64,000 bases of DNA from Acanthaster planci (Eukaryota; Echinodermata; Asteroidea; Valvatida; Acanthasteridae), in contig NW_019091363.1 in the NCBI RefSeq assembly GCF_001949145.1, forward strand, positions 2,142,902-2,206,901, read 5' to 3'. The notes below the pieces were generated by a model. That model did not search any database. It was not told the origin of the DNA and saw only the letters and a program-made list of their open reading frames with translations. This document shows, piece after piece, positions 1 through 13,839 of this stretch; position 1 is the first letter of the stretch, and each line of letters opens with the position of its first letter. The position numbers and the translations under genes are program-made.

Positions 1-3000
1 TTGTCATGGGACCATTACCTTGCTATTGGTGCATTTAATATTCCCTAATAAGACCTTTTTAAAAACCAGAAGATTACATTTTGTGGTAAATCTGCCACTC
101 AAACATTTTAGTGGGGCCTTAAAAGGTTTATTCATTGTGTGACAAAATGGGATTACCATCCATTAACCCTAACACTCCCAAATCCTCCAATTCCAATACG
201 ATTTTACATACACCCTAGGGGGTTAGGGTTAAGTGTGCTGCAGATGACCTGAGGCTTTCCAAACTTACATGTACATGTGTACTTACATATGTAGCTTCAT
301 CAAAAGTGGGATCACATCACACTAGCTACACCTAAACAGATCAAAATATACAGGTGTAGTCCACCAATTGAGGCCCCATTGAAAACAGTGTAAAATCAGC
401 ATTGTTCGGGGCCCAATAATATGCGTACCAACATCCCCGAGGCATCTGAAAGGGAAACACACATTAAATTATTGTATGGTCCATAATCTTTTACTTTCTT
501 TTCAGTTTTCTGTTGTTTAACCAATTGCATTTTGAGTTATTCCCTCAAAATAAAATTACCCCCTAAAACGGTGATTTTTCCAAAGTCTGCTTGCAGCCAT
601 TTTTCAAGTGACAACCCTCAACTTTCTCGGGCACTTACATGTAGGAGTATTTTTCAACAGTATATTTAGCCATTCTGCTCTCAGATGAAAGCCCAAGGAC
701 CCAGGGAGTTGATTCTGGCAAAAACTTACACAATCTCAACATTTTACTGTGAGGGGCACTTATAATGCTAATGAGCTGGCCAGAAATTCTCGCTTTAGTA
801 GTGGACTGCACCCATATGGAAAACAAGGAAATATTACAACACTAGCTGCTGTGAAGGAGGCCCTCTGTTGATCACTTTGGTGCATGAAAATATCTGTACA
901 AGGTTTTTTGGTGGTGTTAATATATTTGCCCTCGCGAGACCAAATACTGCGGTAGTGACATTCATTGTCATAAAATGTTACGCCTCAGTAGAGCCGTCCA
1001 TTTTACAACAAACGATGAATACTGTATATGTACAGTACTAGAAGATGCATTGGAGTGACAGATACTTCTACTGTAGGAAAGATGTATGATAACAAAATAT
1101 CATTGCTACGAAATATTTCCATCAAGTTGCACAAAGCTGAAGCCAGTGAGCCCAATGAAGTACCCCCTCTGTTGACTGTACGTATTAAATTTCAGTGCCC
1201 CTTGTCATGAATACAAAAAAAGTTTATTTTTTATAAGCACAGTGTGCATGTACGTGTACCATTGTTACTGTTGTATACCCTGTAAGGGATATCCTCTGCT
1301 GGGTAATCCAGCATCCTGGAAGTAGGTCATAAAAACCACAGGACAAGGACATGGATTTCCGGAACTCTGAGAGAAAAGAAAATATGGTACACTGCAGTTT
1401 TTCATAATAGGTTGGAGAAAAATGACATTCATCTGGGAATAATGAAATAGTTGTCATAAAATGGTTCTGAAAAGTCAAATATGCATGTTTTTAACACCAT
1501 TAAAGTTATTTTAAATAACATTTTACTGCTGCTTCTCTATGATTGACATAATGGCACGCTTAAATTCTTCAAAGGTAATGGGGAATTATTTTAAAAGCCA
1601 GAAAGCTGACATTACGATTTAAAAATATCTCCAAACTTACAGTAAACATACAGGTTGCAGCACTTGTGATGGTGATGTACAAAAGAAACCCATTTTGTAC
1701 TTACCAGTATCAGTATGGTTAATACTGATGCTTGTGCCATATGTTGCACATAATTTTGTTTACTGTTCTAGTTTTTGTCAGCTAGATCCTTACCAGTTTC
1801 ATTTTTATCAGGTCTTTGTAATGAATCATTAATTTTACACAAAAATAATGCTACCAGTAGTACGTGAACTAGAAATCTAGACAGCAAACTTTGCTCTGTA
1901 AACACTAGTCTAGGAGGTGTTTTTGATAAGAGTAACTTTGCCACGTTCAGGCAGTTTTTACTGATAAATTGATAAATTATCCATTAGCTCTTGTATTTTT
2001 TTTCAGTAATGAAAAAGAGCAAAGTGGAGCATTATTCTTTACATTTGGGTGGTTGACTTGTAGCTGTACGATAGACTTTACATTTTCTTTCCCTATACTG
2101 TGGCAGTATAACTTTAACTGTTATTATAAGAACATGGTGTTTAAGAAAATTACAGATTACAGGTACATGTACATTCTGAAAATGTTCTGTCTTGGAAGTT
2201 CAAGAGCCCATTGTGAAACAGAATTTATCCTGAAATTTATGCAGCTAAGCCAATGCAGTTTCTTTTTTACATTTTTTATTGAAATGTACCAGTGTGAGAT
2301 TTCATTTGACCCCCCCATGTTCTTGAAATCAAATCATAGTCTCAGTTTGCAAGTTCTTCCGCCCCTACTTCCCCATTCCTAACATTGGTTGTGCCCAATT
2401 ATGGCGCTAGGACTAAAGGCCTCTGTATTTCCCCTGGCCAAATACAATCCCTGCCCCATGCACGCCTGGCCCCAGACAAATCCCACCAATGGGTGATTAG
2501 CAGGGTTTCGGTATGCTAGTGACGGGTACAGGGACAAGATGCAGCATCCTTAAAACCTGTACCATGTGTAGACAGCAGTTGAGATCTGCTTTGGTCTTGC
2601 ACAAGACTGTTTTTTGGGTAATCAGTGAAGAAAAATCAATTACAGTGATATGAGATGATAAACTCTCTGGAAGAACACACTGCATGGTTTTTTATCAGCA
2701 ATCCATGAACCAATCACACCAGCCCCTGGAAATACCCCGTACACAACACTGCCCTGTTGCTGACAATGCATCTGTGGCTGGTTGTGGATCTGTGTGGAGT
2801 GTGACTGAGCACAATATCCTTGAAACCAACACGTTACCACAGGTGTTAGTCCACTGAATAGAAGTTGGAATGTGTATCAGTTTGCAGTGGACAGCAAGGT
2901 GGGAAGGCTTTGAGAGGATGTGATGCAGCAGTGCTTCCATGTGTGTGCGGAAATGTGTCCTGGTGAACCTTGTCAGCATTTTATGGCTTTCCTAACATGC

Positions 3001-3399
3001 AGTGAGACATAAAAGGCACTATTGATCTGTTGATTTTGTCACACTGGAAGGATTTGGACTTCTGGTCATCTTTGGAATTACTTTTGATACTCGTGTTTTC
3101 GTTTGGTTTGAATTCATGCCGGGGAATGAAGTAATAATTGCTGGAAAACCTTTTGAATTTGGTTCTCTGAAAGTTTTTGTGTTTATCCAGTGTGAATGCA
3201 CCATTTCCGGTGAATGCGGTCTGTCTGCTTCAGCGGAATAATTGTCACTTATTCGTTGAATGAGAAGAACTTTGGATTTATTCTACCAGAACACAAAGCT
3301 GAACTTCAGGACTGTGCCAAAAACTGGTTGTATTTTAGTCAGTGGCAGTCTTGGCTACCTACATGTGACATCAAAGGGTTTTCATGAGAGAAATGAAAG
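1..3399. other. Non-coding upstream region
   Basis: Apart from repeat copy 1, I see no supportable gene. The short open frames lack splice sites, domains or codon bias. The last 200 bases could include 5'UTR if the exon at 3400 is real. No TATA box or CpG-rich promoter is clear. Confidence 0.5.
163..234 (+). repeat. Dispersed repeat family, copy 1
   Basis: Core: TAACCCTAACAC, then CCCAAATCCTCCAATTCCAA, then GATTTTACATACACCCTAGG and GGTTAGGGTT. Other copies are at 26217-26292 (inverted), 33091-33152 and 45337-45397. Confidence 0.75.
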
Positions 3400-3423
3400 A
3401 TGTTGGCTATTCAGACAGTGCAG
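3400..3423 (+). CDS. Tentative first coding exon of the CAP-Gly/MTUS-like gene
   Basis: ATG at 3400 has A at -3 and opens an 8-codon stretch (MLAIQTVQ) ending at CAG|GTAATT. It ends in phase 0, as the acceptor at 21193 requires, and an in-frame TGA lies two codons upstream of the ATG. This would make a 17.8-kb first intron. It rests only on a start, a donor and phase, so it may be chance. Another upstream exon, or one outside the window, is possible. Confidence 0.3.
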
Positions 3424-6400
3424 GTAATTATGTTATTTAGATTACTGTCAAACTCATGTACATGTAGTGCAAATACTTACCAGTTTTGACTGGATTGGTT
3501 AAGTTGTGGGAGTTTAGATAAGGTTTCAACAGTAATATCTTAATTCACTTTTGAACTTCCTTTGTTATACTCATTATATTCACTATGTTCAGTACATTGA
3601 CAGGTGTAACACACAGCTACACTGCACAAGTAAAAAATGGGGCTTAATTAGGTTAAAAGTTAATAAAGAAAAACCATGAAAATTTCTTTTTCATTATACC
3701 GGAACATTGTACATGTTATATGGCTCCAAAAGAGACATATACATGTACCGGTATATCTACATGTGTTAGGTTGCAGCTTGGCACATTTCTGTGTTAAATT
3801 ACTACATGTAACTTTGATTTGAATAAATTCTACAGCAGCATACTGGTACTCCTGTATTCTGACTACACCACTCCTCTGTGAAGCCTTTGATTCTTCTAGG
3901 CATGAGAGTTCGTACTGTTAGCCAAATAGTTCAAGTACTCTGTAACCTACATAATAATCAATACAAGGTCTCACTTGTGATGACTTAAAGAGTCTGACAA
4001 TCTGTTGACATTGAGAGTGTGTTTCTGTTGGTTGCTCTGTAATGTACATGCATATAAGCAGCTAATTTAAGCTCATTCAAGGGTCACAAGGGTTGGCGAA
4101 ATTTCGGGAATGAATCTGGTTGGGACGATGCATTATGCTGTAAGAGGGTAAGAAATGAAGGAACTTTGCCTTCATTAACTACCGGTACTTATAGCATAAC
4201 TTTGGAACATTTCTAATATTCACGACAAGAAACTTTCAAATATACATGTATGCACACTGTGCGATGCATGTGACCCCCCATTCAGGTGTGCAGCATGTAT
4301 AGTACGTATGTGATGGAAATCTTGGCATTTCTATTTTTATTGGTATCCAGCCTCTCAGGAACATTGGCATACCGTCATGGAATCGTCATATTTAGGCATA
4401 TGGTTTGTTTGTAAGGATTTCCTTTAGCACTGTTTACAGGCCAAGGCTGAAGAATCCAAGAGCTGGTGATTCTCAGAGGAGTTTATCATAGTGTGTGAAA
4501 ATACCAGTGCTCATGATCCCCTCTGGCTCCCTGGAGATAGATGGGAACATCACAGAGTGACTCATGTCAGATCTATTTTGGAAAGTATTGCCACAAGGAA
4601 TTTGTATATGTATGTACATGTACCTTATAATTAAATGTATGTACATGTACATGCTGGTATACTGGTACACCAACCAGGTGCACCAGGTGCATCTCGAATA
4701 AATGCATTTTGCGCATCTGCATAACATTGTCCATGGACATTACCAGTTTTCCCGATTCCTACAATGTATGTTGCAAGTTCTCTGAGAAATGAACAGCCAA
4801 CATTTCCTTTTGACTCTGACATCTTTTCCCAGTCTCTTTTAGTATGCCGCAGAAAAGGGCATTAAGACGACATACTGTACAGGTAGTTGAGAAGTTACTA
4901 CCATAACTGTATCAAGTGCAAAACTGAAAAGCCTGTACATAGAAGGATTTGTCGAAAATCTTTGTGTTAGTGTATTTTTTTGGGGGGGGTCGAAGGTTTG
5001 GATTCTTCATGCATAATCAAATGCCAAGTACGTACTTTGGTTCCAAAAAATTCTGATACCACAATCAACACCGCCTGGTATACAGGTACATGTACCGGGT
5101 AGCTGTGCCTTAGAACTAAACATCTTTATAAAGTTTTCACGCGTAGAATTTGTCCACCTATCTGACAGAAATGATGTCAAGACATCTTTTACTTGCAAGT
5201 TGTTCCATCGCCTGCATCTACAACAGCTGCTTAAAATCAGAGCCAGGCCTGCATAGTCTCTTCCCAAAAGCATTCCAAGAAGGCACTTTGTGCCAGGGGG
5301 CAGTGCTCCTTCTTTCTTTTTCTCTTGCCAAGTCACTGAGAAAGAGGTGCTAATTCTTCCCATTCTGTCCCTGTTGAAGCACCAGCTTTTGGTGCTTCCG
5401 GCTAAACATCTGTTTAAATGACATGTTATTGCAACTTCCAAGTGTGGGCTGGTGTTGCCAGAAGGACACTATAATGCACATGATTTAAAGGGGGTTGTGC
5501 TATTTTTAAGTAAGAATACGTGAGTTGAATGCTGCAGTGTTAATGGTTTGTGATTCTGAAGAAAACTAGCCACTAGCACCCTATGAAATAGTAACATTTG
5601 TCAATATTTAGCAAGGATGAGTATGAACATTAATATTCAGAAAGATCCATTTTTTTCCCTGAAAAATGATAATGTAGAAGATGCAGTAACCCCCATTGAA
5701 CTCTGCTACTCCATGAACTTTCCTGCAAGTGAATGGACTTTTTAAAGGAATTTGATATTTAATTGAGAAGGCAATTGAATGTTGATGCAACATTGACCCT
5801 CTGCTGTCATCAAATGTGAAACCTGCTGCTGTGAGCAGAGAGGGGGCCACTTTGTAGCCTCCGTCTTGGAATTGAGGGCCTACATGTACACTACATGATG
5901 TGACAATGAATCAAATATATATATAATGCATCAGAAAACATTGAAACTGGTGGCCCAAGGGCAAAAATAGTTTCAATTTACATAAAAATCAGACCAAATC
6001 AAAAATTGTGAAACAGAATAATCTGTACTTAAGAAAACATCAATGTACATTATGAAGTGCTTGATGTACATGTACACCAGAAGTCAGGTGCTGTCACCTC
6101 GAGTTTGTTCGTATCTTTTTCTGCCAGAGAGTTCGTTGTTCACATGAACTGATTCGTCGGCAATTCCGCTGTTAGTTTTGTTACATTTTAAGCAATGTTG
6201 CACTGCTTTGGGGCCTTTTTGTGTAGGGATCAATTCTTCATTTTGGTACCATCAATACAACATGTACTAGCTCATCTCTCTAGGATTTACATGTATAACA
6301 GAGCCACAAATAACCATCTTGGTACTTGATTTGTGAGTTGTAATCAGTCACATAGACCTACATGTAATCTTAGATGCATCTTTATCAAGGTCTCTTTCAC

Positions 6401-9400
6401 GGACTACTGCTGAGCAATGGTAATTTATCCTCAGCAGTATCCCATAAAATTGTTGTAATGTCATTTCTCATTTTTCTCTCCTCTGTTTAAAGCATTGCCA
6501 AAAACGTTGGTTAGTTACATGTGGGTTGCTTGCCCACCCATCTTTGGCTCAAGTTGAAAAATAGAAGAGACATATGTACATGTACTAGTAAACAAAACAG
6601 CTCTTTCAGCAGAGATATGAACCTTTCTCTTTGAACTGACAAAAAGTTGCAGTAACACTTGCATTTTACATTTTAAAATGATCTTCCAAAATGGGTACCA
6701 AAAGTGCAGGATTTTAGCAAAGACATAGGTGTTTTTATTAAAAAAGAAAAACACATTTTCATTGCATATTTGCACACCTGTATCTGAAGTCCACTTCATT
6801 GGACACCCCTGAAATGAAAGGTCTTGTTTTATTTAATTTGAATCTACAATTGTGGGTTTGATCAAAGACTAGTAGTTAATTAGTGAACACCAATTAGTGA
6901 AGTTGAAGTGCTCTAAACAACAGTAAAGTGAAAATGATTGTTTACTGCTGATGACATAATAACTTTTCCATCAGTTTTCTGATAACTGGTCCTCTCTTTT
7001 GTGCTGTTTAAAGTGGCAATGATGACATGTACCAACAGTGTGACCGACCTTGGTAGGGTGGTCATGAATAGTCAACCAAACTAGTCTAACCATCATCAAC
7101 TATTAAACATGCGTTTGATCAGAGTTAGCCGAAATGTGGTCCTCGTTTGAATGTGTCCTTTGGTTGTAATGCTAGTGAAGATGTGTTGAGTTTTCAGTTT
7201 TTTATCAACTTCTTCATGGTACCGGCACATGTTCAACGTTTCCCCGTCGATTGAAATTCAAGAGGAAAAAAAAAAGAAAGCGAAACTCCCCTAATTTTTT
7301 CCCTAGTACTATTTTCAACCCAAAAGTAACTCCCTTGCAAATCCAAGGATAATTTCATTTGCTTAAAAATAACACGCTGGGTCAATCTGTAAATGCAAAC
7401 TTAAGGTCAGTTGAACTGATTAACCTCTTTTTCGCTGCTTCATGGCGGACATTGGCCTGCAGTGGTCTTTCAGAGCCACCATGGAGCTGGTATGCTAGTG
7501 CCTGCAAATGCCGATCTATATTCCCAAAGTGGAACCCTTACATTTTAGTGATGTATTTACTGAAGCAATTTGAGGACTGCAATGGGCTCACATGTATGTG
7601 GGTGGGCTCAGCCTTTTTAACAAATGCTTTTTGCACTGACAGCAAGTTCTGGAAAAATGAGCCGGACTTTAATTTGGAATATAAAAGGTGGAATTGGTTT
7701 TCAATTATGCATGCTACCTGTATATTATAAACCTATTTTGTTGGCTGTCATGCTTACACAAAGCTGAAGTACAGTATCCCAGAGGTACATGTACATGGGT
7801 AATTACATGTAGGGGTCAAAAAGTGTGGCAGTTTACATCTGACCTTTGTTACTTGAAATGGAAACACCATCGGAATTGATTTCACACTATCACAGTTTGT
7901 TTGGCAGGCAATTTGCATTACATGTAATTCATCACTCTTGGAAATTAGAAAATGTGTTCTGAACTTACAACATCAAACGTCAGATGTGACAGGGACACAG
8001 AAAAAAACGGACCCCCAATTTCTGGAATCACCCACATAAATTACTTTAAACAACCCCCCCCCCAAAAACACGGTTAAACATTTCTCTACACTCATGTTAA
8101 CTTTATCAGACACTCTACACAGGGCCCTGATATTCTACAGAAGGCCTTTGCATACATTTGGACATCTTTGAAAAAGGCTACCTTTCTGCCCAAATTTTAC
8201 TTGAACCTGTCCAGTCTAGTCCAGCCTGCTCGGAAGGTGATTTAAAGATGCCAAGGAGATGGAGATGTACCTGTACATGTAACTAAAGGCTGACAAAGCT
8301 AAGCAGGACTATTATGAGCTGTGCTTTGGACGAATTATGTCAGGTGTCTTTTTGAACATACATAAATTACTGTGTTCTTTAGGTCTACATCAGCATATTA
8401 TTATTGCTATGTAGTTTATTTTACCCTCCTGTCACAGCCCGAGAGCTAAATTGAAGGAAAGTTTACACCAAAATAAGTTAGCAGTAAGATGTACTTCTTA
8501 TTTATTTTCAATAAAAAGGATTACACTGGCATGGGGCTGTAAGAACATCATGAATATGTTAAAATTAGATACTTTGTACATGTACATTTAAACTTTGCTT
8601 GGATTAAAAAAGAGGAATGACAATTATATATACATAAATGGAAGTAGCATACAAAGAAAAAAAAAGAAGTTCATTTGGCATTCTTTATTTGAGACAAATA
8701 CATGTAGATATACTGTGTACATGTATACATGTATGGTACATGTACATGTAGGCCTACACGACTTCAAAGGCCTTTGTCATTAAATTTCATTTTTGAAATG
8801 AAAGTATTTAGCCGTGGGAGTACATATATACATTACCAGGATAGTATACATGTCCATTCAGTGCTGTTGAACCCCACTCAGGATCGATATGCACTTGAAT
8901 TTGATTACGATGGCACTAACATAATTATCCCGCTGTGCCAATGGGGAAAAAGCAGGAATGTTGAAAATGATTTACTAAATGACACCGAGAAAGTGAGTTG
9001 CGATTTACCAAAAACAAACAGAAATTATTATTTTGATAAATGTGTTATGACTTTAATACATGTACATCCATACAGTCAACTACAGTGTACATGTACATGT
9101 ACTTCCTTACAAAATGTGCCGGTATGCATGTAACCAGTACCTGTACATGAAATCAGTGAGACTCCGCATACCGGGGTATCTGGGAAGAGTGTATTGTAAC
9201 ACAGCTCAATTCAGCCAATTCATTGCCACAATTGTTGAACCAGGTTAGACTTGACCTCCTCAACACTCCTTAAGAACTTCCCATCAATAAACAAGAATTG
9301 TGTGTCACTGTGCTGTGCAGGTCATTCATTTTCACTTTCTTGTCGTTTCCATGACGACAGTTTTTGCCGTTAATCATTTTATGTGTTTCAATCTGGCAGT

Positions 9401-11967
9401 ACACATTGCGTTGGCCATACCACAAACAATTGAAGGTTCTTTCATCTCCTATAAATGCACTATCCTTGAACTGTATGGTCACTGAATAAAGCATAAGGTT
9501 CACAAACCATTCAGTGTGTGTAACAACAGTACAGTTACCGGCACCAATCTGTATGCCTCGGGGAAATATTGGTTCAGTTAATTGAAGAAACCCCCCTCAA
9601 TGGATATAATGTATATTCTGTGGTAGGATGTAATACATTGTATCAGTTGTAGCCTGTGGTATCTCAAGTGCAAGTGCATGCAGGCATCACTTGGGAACTG
9701 GTGCCTGCCACAATCCATTAGTTAACCTTGTTCCCCCTCATCGGATTAACTGTGTTATGCTTAAGACCCCTGCTGCATTCTGGGTGCTCACCTAATGGGG
9801 ATTGACGCCGCCAGCTGAGATAGAGCTATGAGGCAATTGGCGTAGAAGAAAGGACACCGGTGGGTGGACTCAGCGGGCTACCGACCAGTGGTCGGACTTT
9901 GAGTCTCCTCACTTACATGCACTGTATGCGCAAGTGTGTTTGTGTCATGAGCCCACAGTAACAACATCCCAGCTCTGACCTTTTGCCTCCCCTGCTACCG
10001 GTCTCTCTCTCCTAGTACCCCAGGCCCAGTAATGATTGAGGTGTCGCTCAGAACCATCTGCGGTCTTACCAGCATGGTTCATCATTGGCCAACTGGAATG
10101 GTTGGGTATTTGTCAACACTCTGTGATCAGGAGTACAGCCTTCCTTGTCAGTTGGACAATGGATGTAGTGAGGACTATACTAGTTGGTTCTGGTTGTAGC
10201 ATCAGTAGTTTGGAGCAGTGAGTGACTGGATGGAGATATCAGTACAGTGGATCAGCTGGTACATGTAGGCTTATGCCAGAGGCTACCAAGATGCCAATAT
10301 GTGGATGTACATGTACAGTTACATGTAGGCCTACATGTACCTTTCATCCACCTACTAACTGGACAACTGAAGGAACAACTGATTATTTATCCTGCAAGTT
10401 GAACATGACAAATTTATTAAAACAGTGCCAGTGAAATGCTAGATTGCCCCGAGGGCACTCACTTACATTGCCGTGTTCTTCATTATAATTACTGTGATAT
10501 CAAATTATAAGTGAAGGCTGCATGCTGCTAATATTCTGTGGATATACTTGGCTGCAGAAGGATGGCGTGTTTGATGACTTGAGCTACTCCAGCATTCCAC
10601 CATCTGGAGAAGTCATAGTATGTGGGCTCTCCCAAGGATGCGGTAACTTTGTCGTATAAACTTGGCTGCAGCACATAATGCCCGGGATGGGTTACAGATC
10701 TTTTCAGTTGGTCCGCCGTCACCGCTGAAGCCTGAAGTGTTGTCAGCCTCACCCAAATTTCTAGGCACTAAAGTGTTAATAATTAGAGAACTTCAGAACC
10801 ACAGGAGTTTCATTTGAGACTCATTGGAACATGGAGGAACTTGTCACCTGATAAAAAGGACATGATCGTACCGGTATCTGTAATTGAGATGAAGGTCTAT
10901 TTAGGGATTTTTTAACTTGATGGAGAAGCTTATACTAGAGGTTTCGATGCTCGAAATTGCTGCCAACAGTGGGATATCCTGATAGGCCATGAACAACCAG
11001 TGATAAATTTGTGGAACTCAGGACAGCGGAATGAGCTCCTGATGAATGCCATGTTCCGAGAGACTGTGAGGAAAGCAGTGTGGGATGGATTTATGCTCCA
11101 AACAGTGCCGTTGTGGAGTGATGGAATACACTACATGAATGACTGTGATTGATATGGATGTTTAGTACTGAGGCCAGTCTGAAGTAAACTTTCAATAGTA
11201 CATGGACATTCCCAAGTTGCATATTTTGTCATCGTCAACCTCAGTTGTGCATCATTTCACTCCTGCTTGGGTTACAGGTAGCTCAATACAGCTCTTGTTT
11301 CTGGCAAAAGATGTGGCCATTGTGTCGTTTTTGTTTCTTCTGACAAAAAAAAAGGGACTGCATTGAACTTTGTCTTAAATTCTGAATGGCACAGCTTCAG
11401 CTAAGATGTAATCACCCAGAACTTCATCAGTTATCAGCTTGAACTCAACTTGAAACCACTCCAAAATTCAACGCTCTCATCTACATGTACACGTATCTCT
11501 GGTGAGATACATTTACATGTGTATATGTGTTAACCATGAGGCTGTACCGGTACATGTATGTACTTTTCTGGGCGCTTTATCTCAACAACCTTGGCTCATC
11601 TCCCCTCGCAGTGAAGATTTCACCATCTGTGTCTGCCCGGTGACTCAGGCCTGCCCGACCATCCAGAATGCAGGTGGGAATTTCGATTACAACACGCTTG
11701 AATTTTAACATGCATGTCTCTAATGCTCCAGACAGGAATCTCAAATATTTGAATGAGCTTTGCATCTGATGTATACTGTTATTTGAAAAACAAGATGGTT
11801 TGACCTTTTGGAGAATACTTTGCTTAGTCTGTGAAACACGTTGTGCCTTCATGTACATGTATAGGCCTACACTATGGATGTATTTGGAAATTTTTATTTT
11901 GGGGGGTTGAATACTTGACATGTGGGTGACCTCTATCCTTCTCGTGTTGCACCAATCTTTATTATTT

Positions 11968-12112
11968 GCATATAAATCTAGAATTTAAAATAATTTCTTT
12001 CCTGACATGTAATATTGAAAATCTTGAATCATCGCTTATAAATCCAGAATTTGAAATAATTTCATTGTTTCCTGACATCATACAATATCGAAAATCTTGA
12101 TTCATTGCTTAT
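11968..12112. repeat. Imperfect two-copy tandem duplication (about 70 bp)
   Basis: Each copy runs ATAAATC(T/C)AGAATTT, AAATAATTTC, TTTCCTGACAT, then GAAAATCTTGA, TTCAT-GCTT. They start near 11972 and 12038, and the second has small insertions. Confidence 0.75.
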
Positions 12113-13765
12113 AAATACATGAAGGGCCTAAGTTGGCTTACTCACTTGTACATGTGCATATGTAATTCAATCATGTACATGTGCATGCCCTCGGAAAATG
12201 CTTAAACGCCACTGTATAATAGCATCTTTCTTGTTAGCACTATGAGCATTGCCCAAAGGCTTCAAATGTGCCGTCCAAAGTTTTGAAGTGAATTCGTTGT
12301 CACCAAGGATCTCTGCTGAGGGTACCCCAAGCCCTTTCTGTATCTCCTGTCGGGAATTGCCCAGTTTATCTCCCCAAGCAGATTCTTCAGTGAGTATCCG
12401 GGGGGGGCTAAAAATAAATACTTGACTGGCAGATGCCTCGACAGTCAGACAAGATTCACTTATTGATATATGTTGGGTAATTTTGAGATTTCCTCGGAAC
12501 TTTTTCGCATGGGGAAATGGCCAGATGTACCGTACAAATATCCAAGTAAGAAGTCATGTTCATTTTAGGCTTAATTAAATTGCATCTTTTATTTCATTGT
12601 CTTTTATCAAATCTTAATGGGAATATCAAAAAACTCTAAATAATGGTTTGTAATAAGACAGTCTACGTTTGGTACATACAATATATATAAGAGTTCTGAC
12701 AGGGTTTAGACAAGTTTTGATTCTGAACGATTTTCAACTACTAATCTGCTTAAATTTGTGTTTGGAACTGAGCACCATAAGTGTTTACTGAGGAACAGAC
12801 TGACATCAAACAGCATTTGGACCTTTCCCCACTTAACTGAGTTGTAGCCATCCCAGCTAATCACAGTCAAATCTTGTCTGAATCATTTGTTTGAAATCAA
12901 TAATCACATTGCCCTGAAATGTTCCAGTTATAATCAATGAAATCAATCCCATTAGTTAACTTAAGCCCCTGTACACACTGTACATCTCATGGGTCAATAC
13001 ACCCATCCAGGATCAGGTCACAATGCACCTATTGTTGACTTTGACAAAAGGGCAAGCATTTTGGCTTGGAGGAGGTTACATAATAGCAGTCGCTCATGTG
13101 TGGTGTGTGGGTCCCTTGCTGCTGTGATGTGCATGCATGTGATCATATACTGGTACAGGCAAATCTTGCCTGACTGTCATGGCTGTGTCTGCCTACGGGT
13201 ATATGGAGGTTCTGCCCTACTTGTGGGAGTGAGTTAACATAGAAAGGTTGGAGAACGCATTAATCTCAGGTCTTGATACTGATGAGAAAGCCACAGACCT
13301 GAACACTGTCGTCAGGTCTGATCCACATCACACGGACACGTTTTGCTTGGGCGGACCTTTCTATATGGTGGACTTCCTTCAAATATCCAGCCACTGCATG
13401 GTATGGACATGGTCATGGTGTTTATCTCTGTCCATTATAGCTGGAGGTCCTGACATGCTTCTGTGTGCCTTTGAACATGCTGGTTGCTGTGGGTCAAAGA
13501 TTTTCTGGGAAATTTATAGTACCCTGTTTGTAAATGTGATGTAGATGAAGTTTCATTAGCTGTCCACCATGGTAAGGATGGAGAGCAAAACTTTATAAGT
13601 CGTACTGTACATGTACCAGCCTACAGGTAGGTACAGTATCTATTTCCTTGTTCTGTAGTATCAGTACATGGAAGAGGTATTCTACATGTACTTGTACTGT
13701 GCATATGGGTAGGATACATTTTGAACCATATTGTGTGACAACATTGAAACATGTGATCATGTATC

Positions 13766-13839
13766 CCTAGAACTGTGGGTTTTAATTGACGTCCGCCCTT
13801 CTGTGGGAGCGCGGCGAACGTCGAACCCCACAGTTCTGG
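13766..13839. repeat. Imperfect foldback, about 74 bp
   Basis: AGAACTGTGGGTTTTAATTG then ACGTCCGCC pairs with GGCGAACGTCGAACCCCAC then AGTTCT, with small mismatches. It may be the remnant of a small inverted-repeat element. Confidence 0.6.

Noticed and set aside
1969-2382. 137-residue + strand frame
   Set aside because: Phe/Cys-rich composition of translated AT-rich DNA, no domain or splice signals. It is a long frame by chance.
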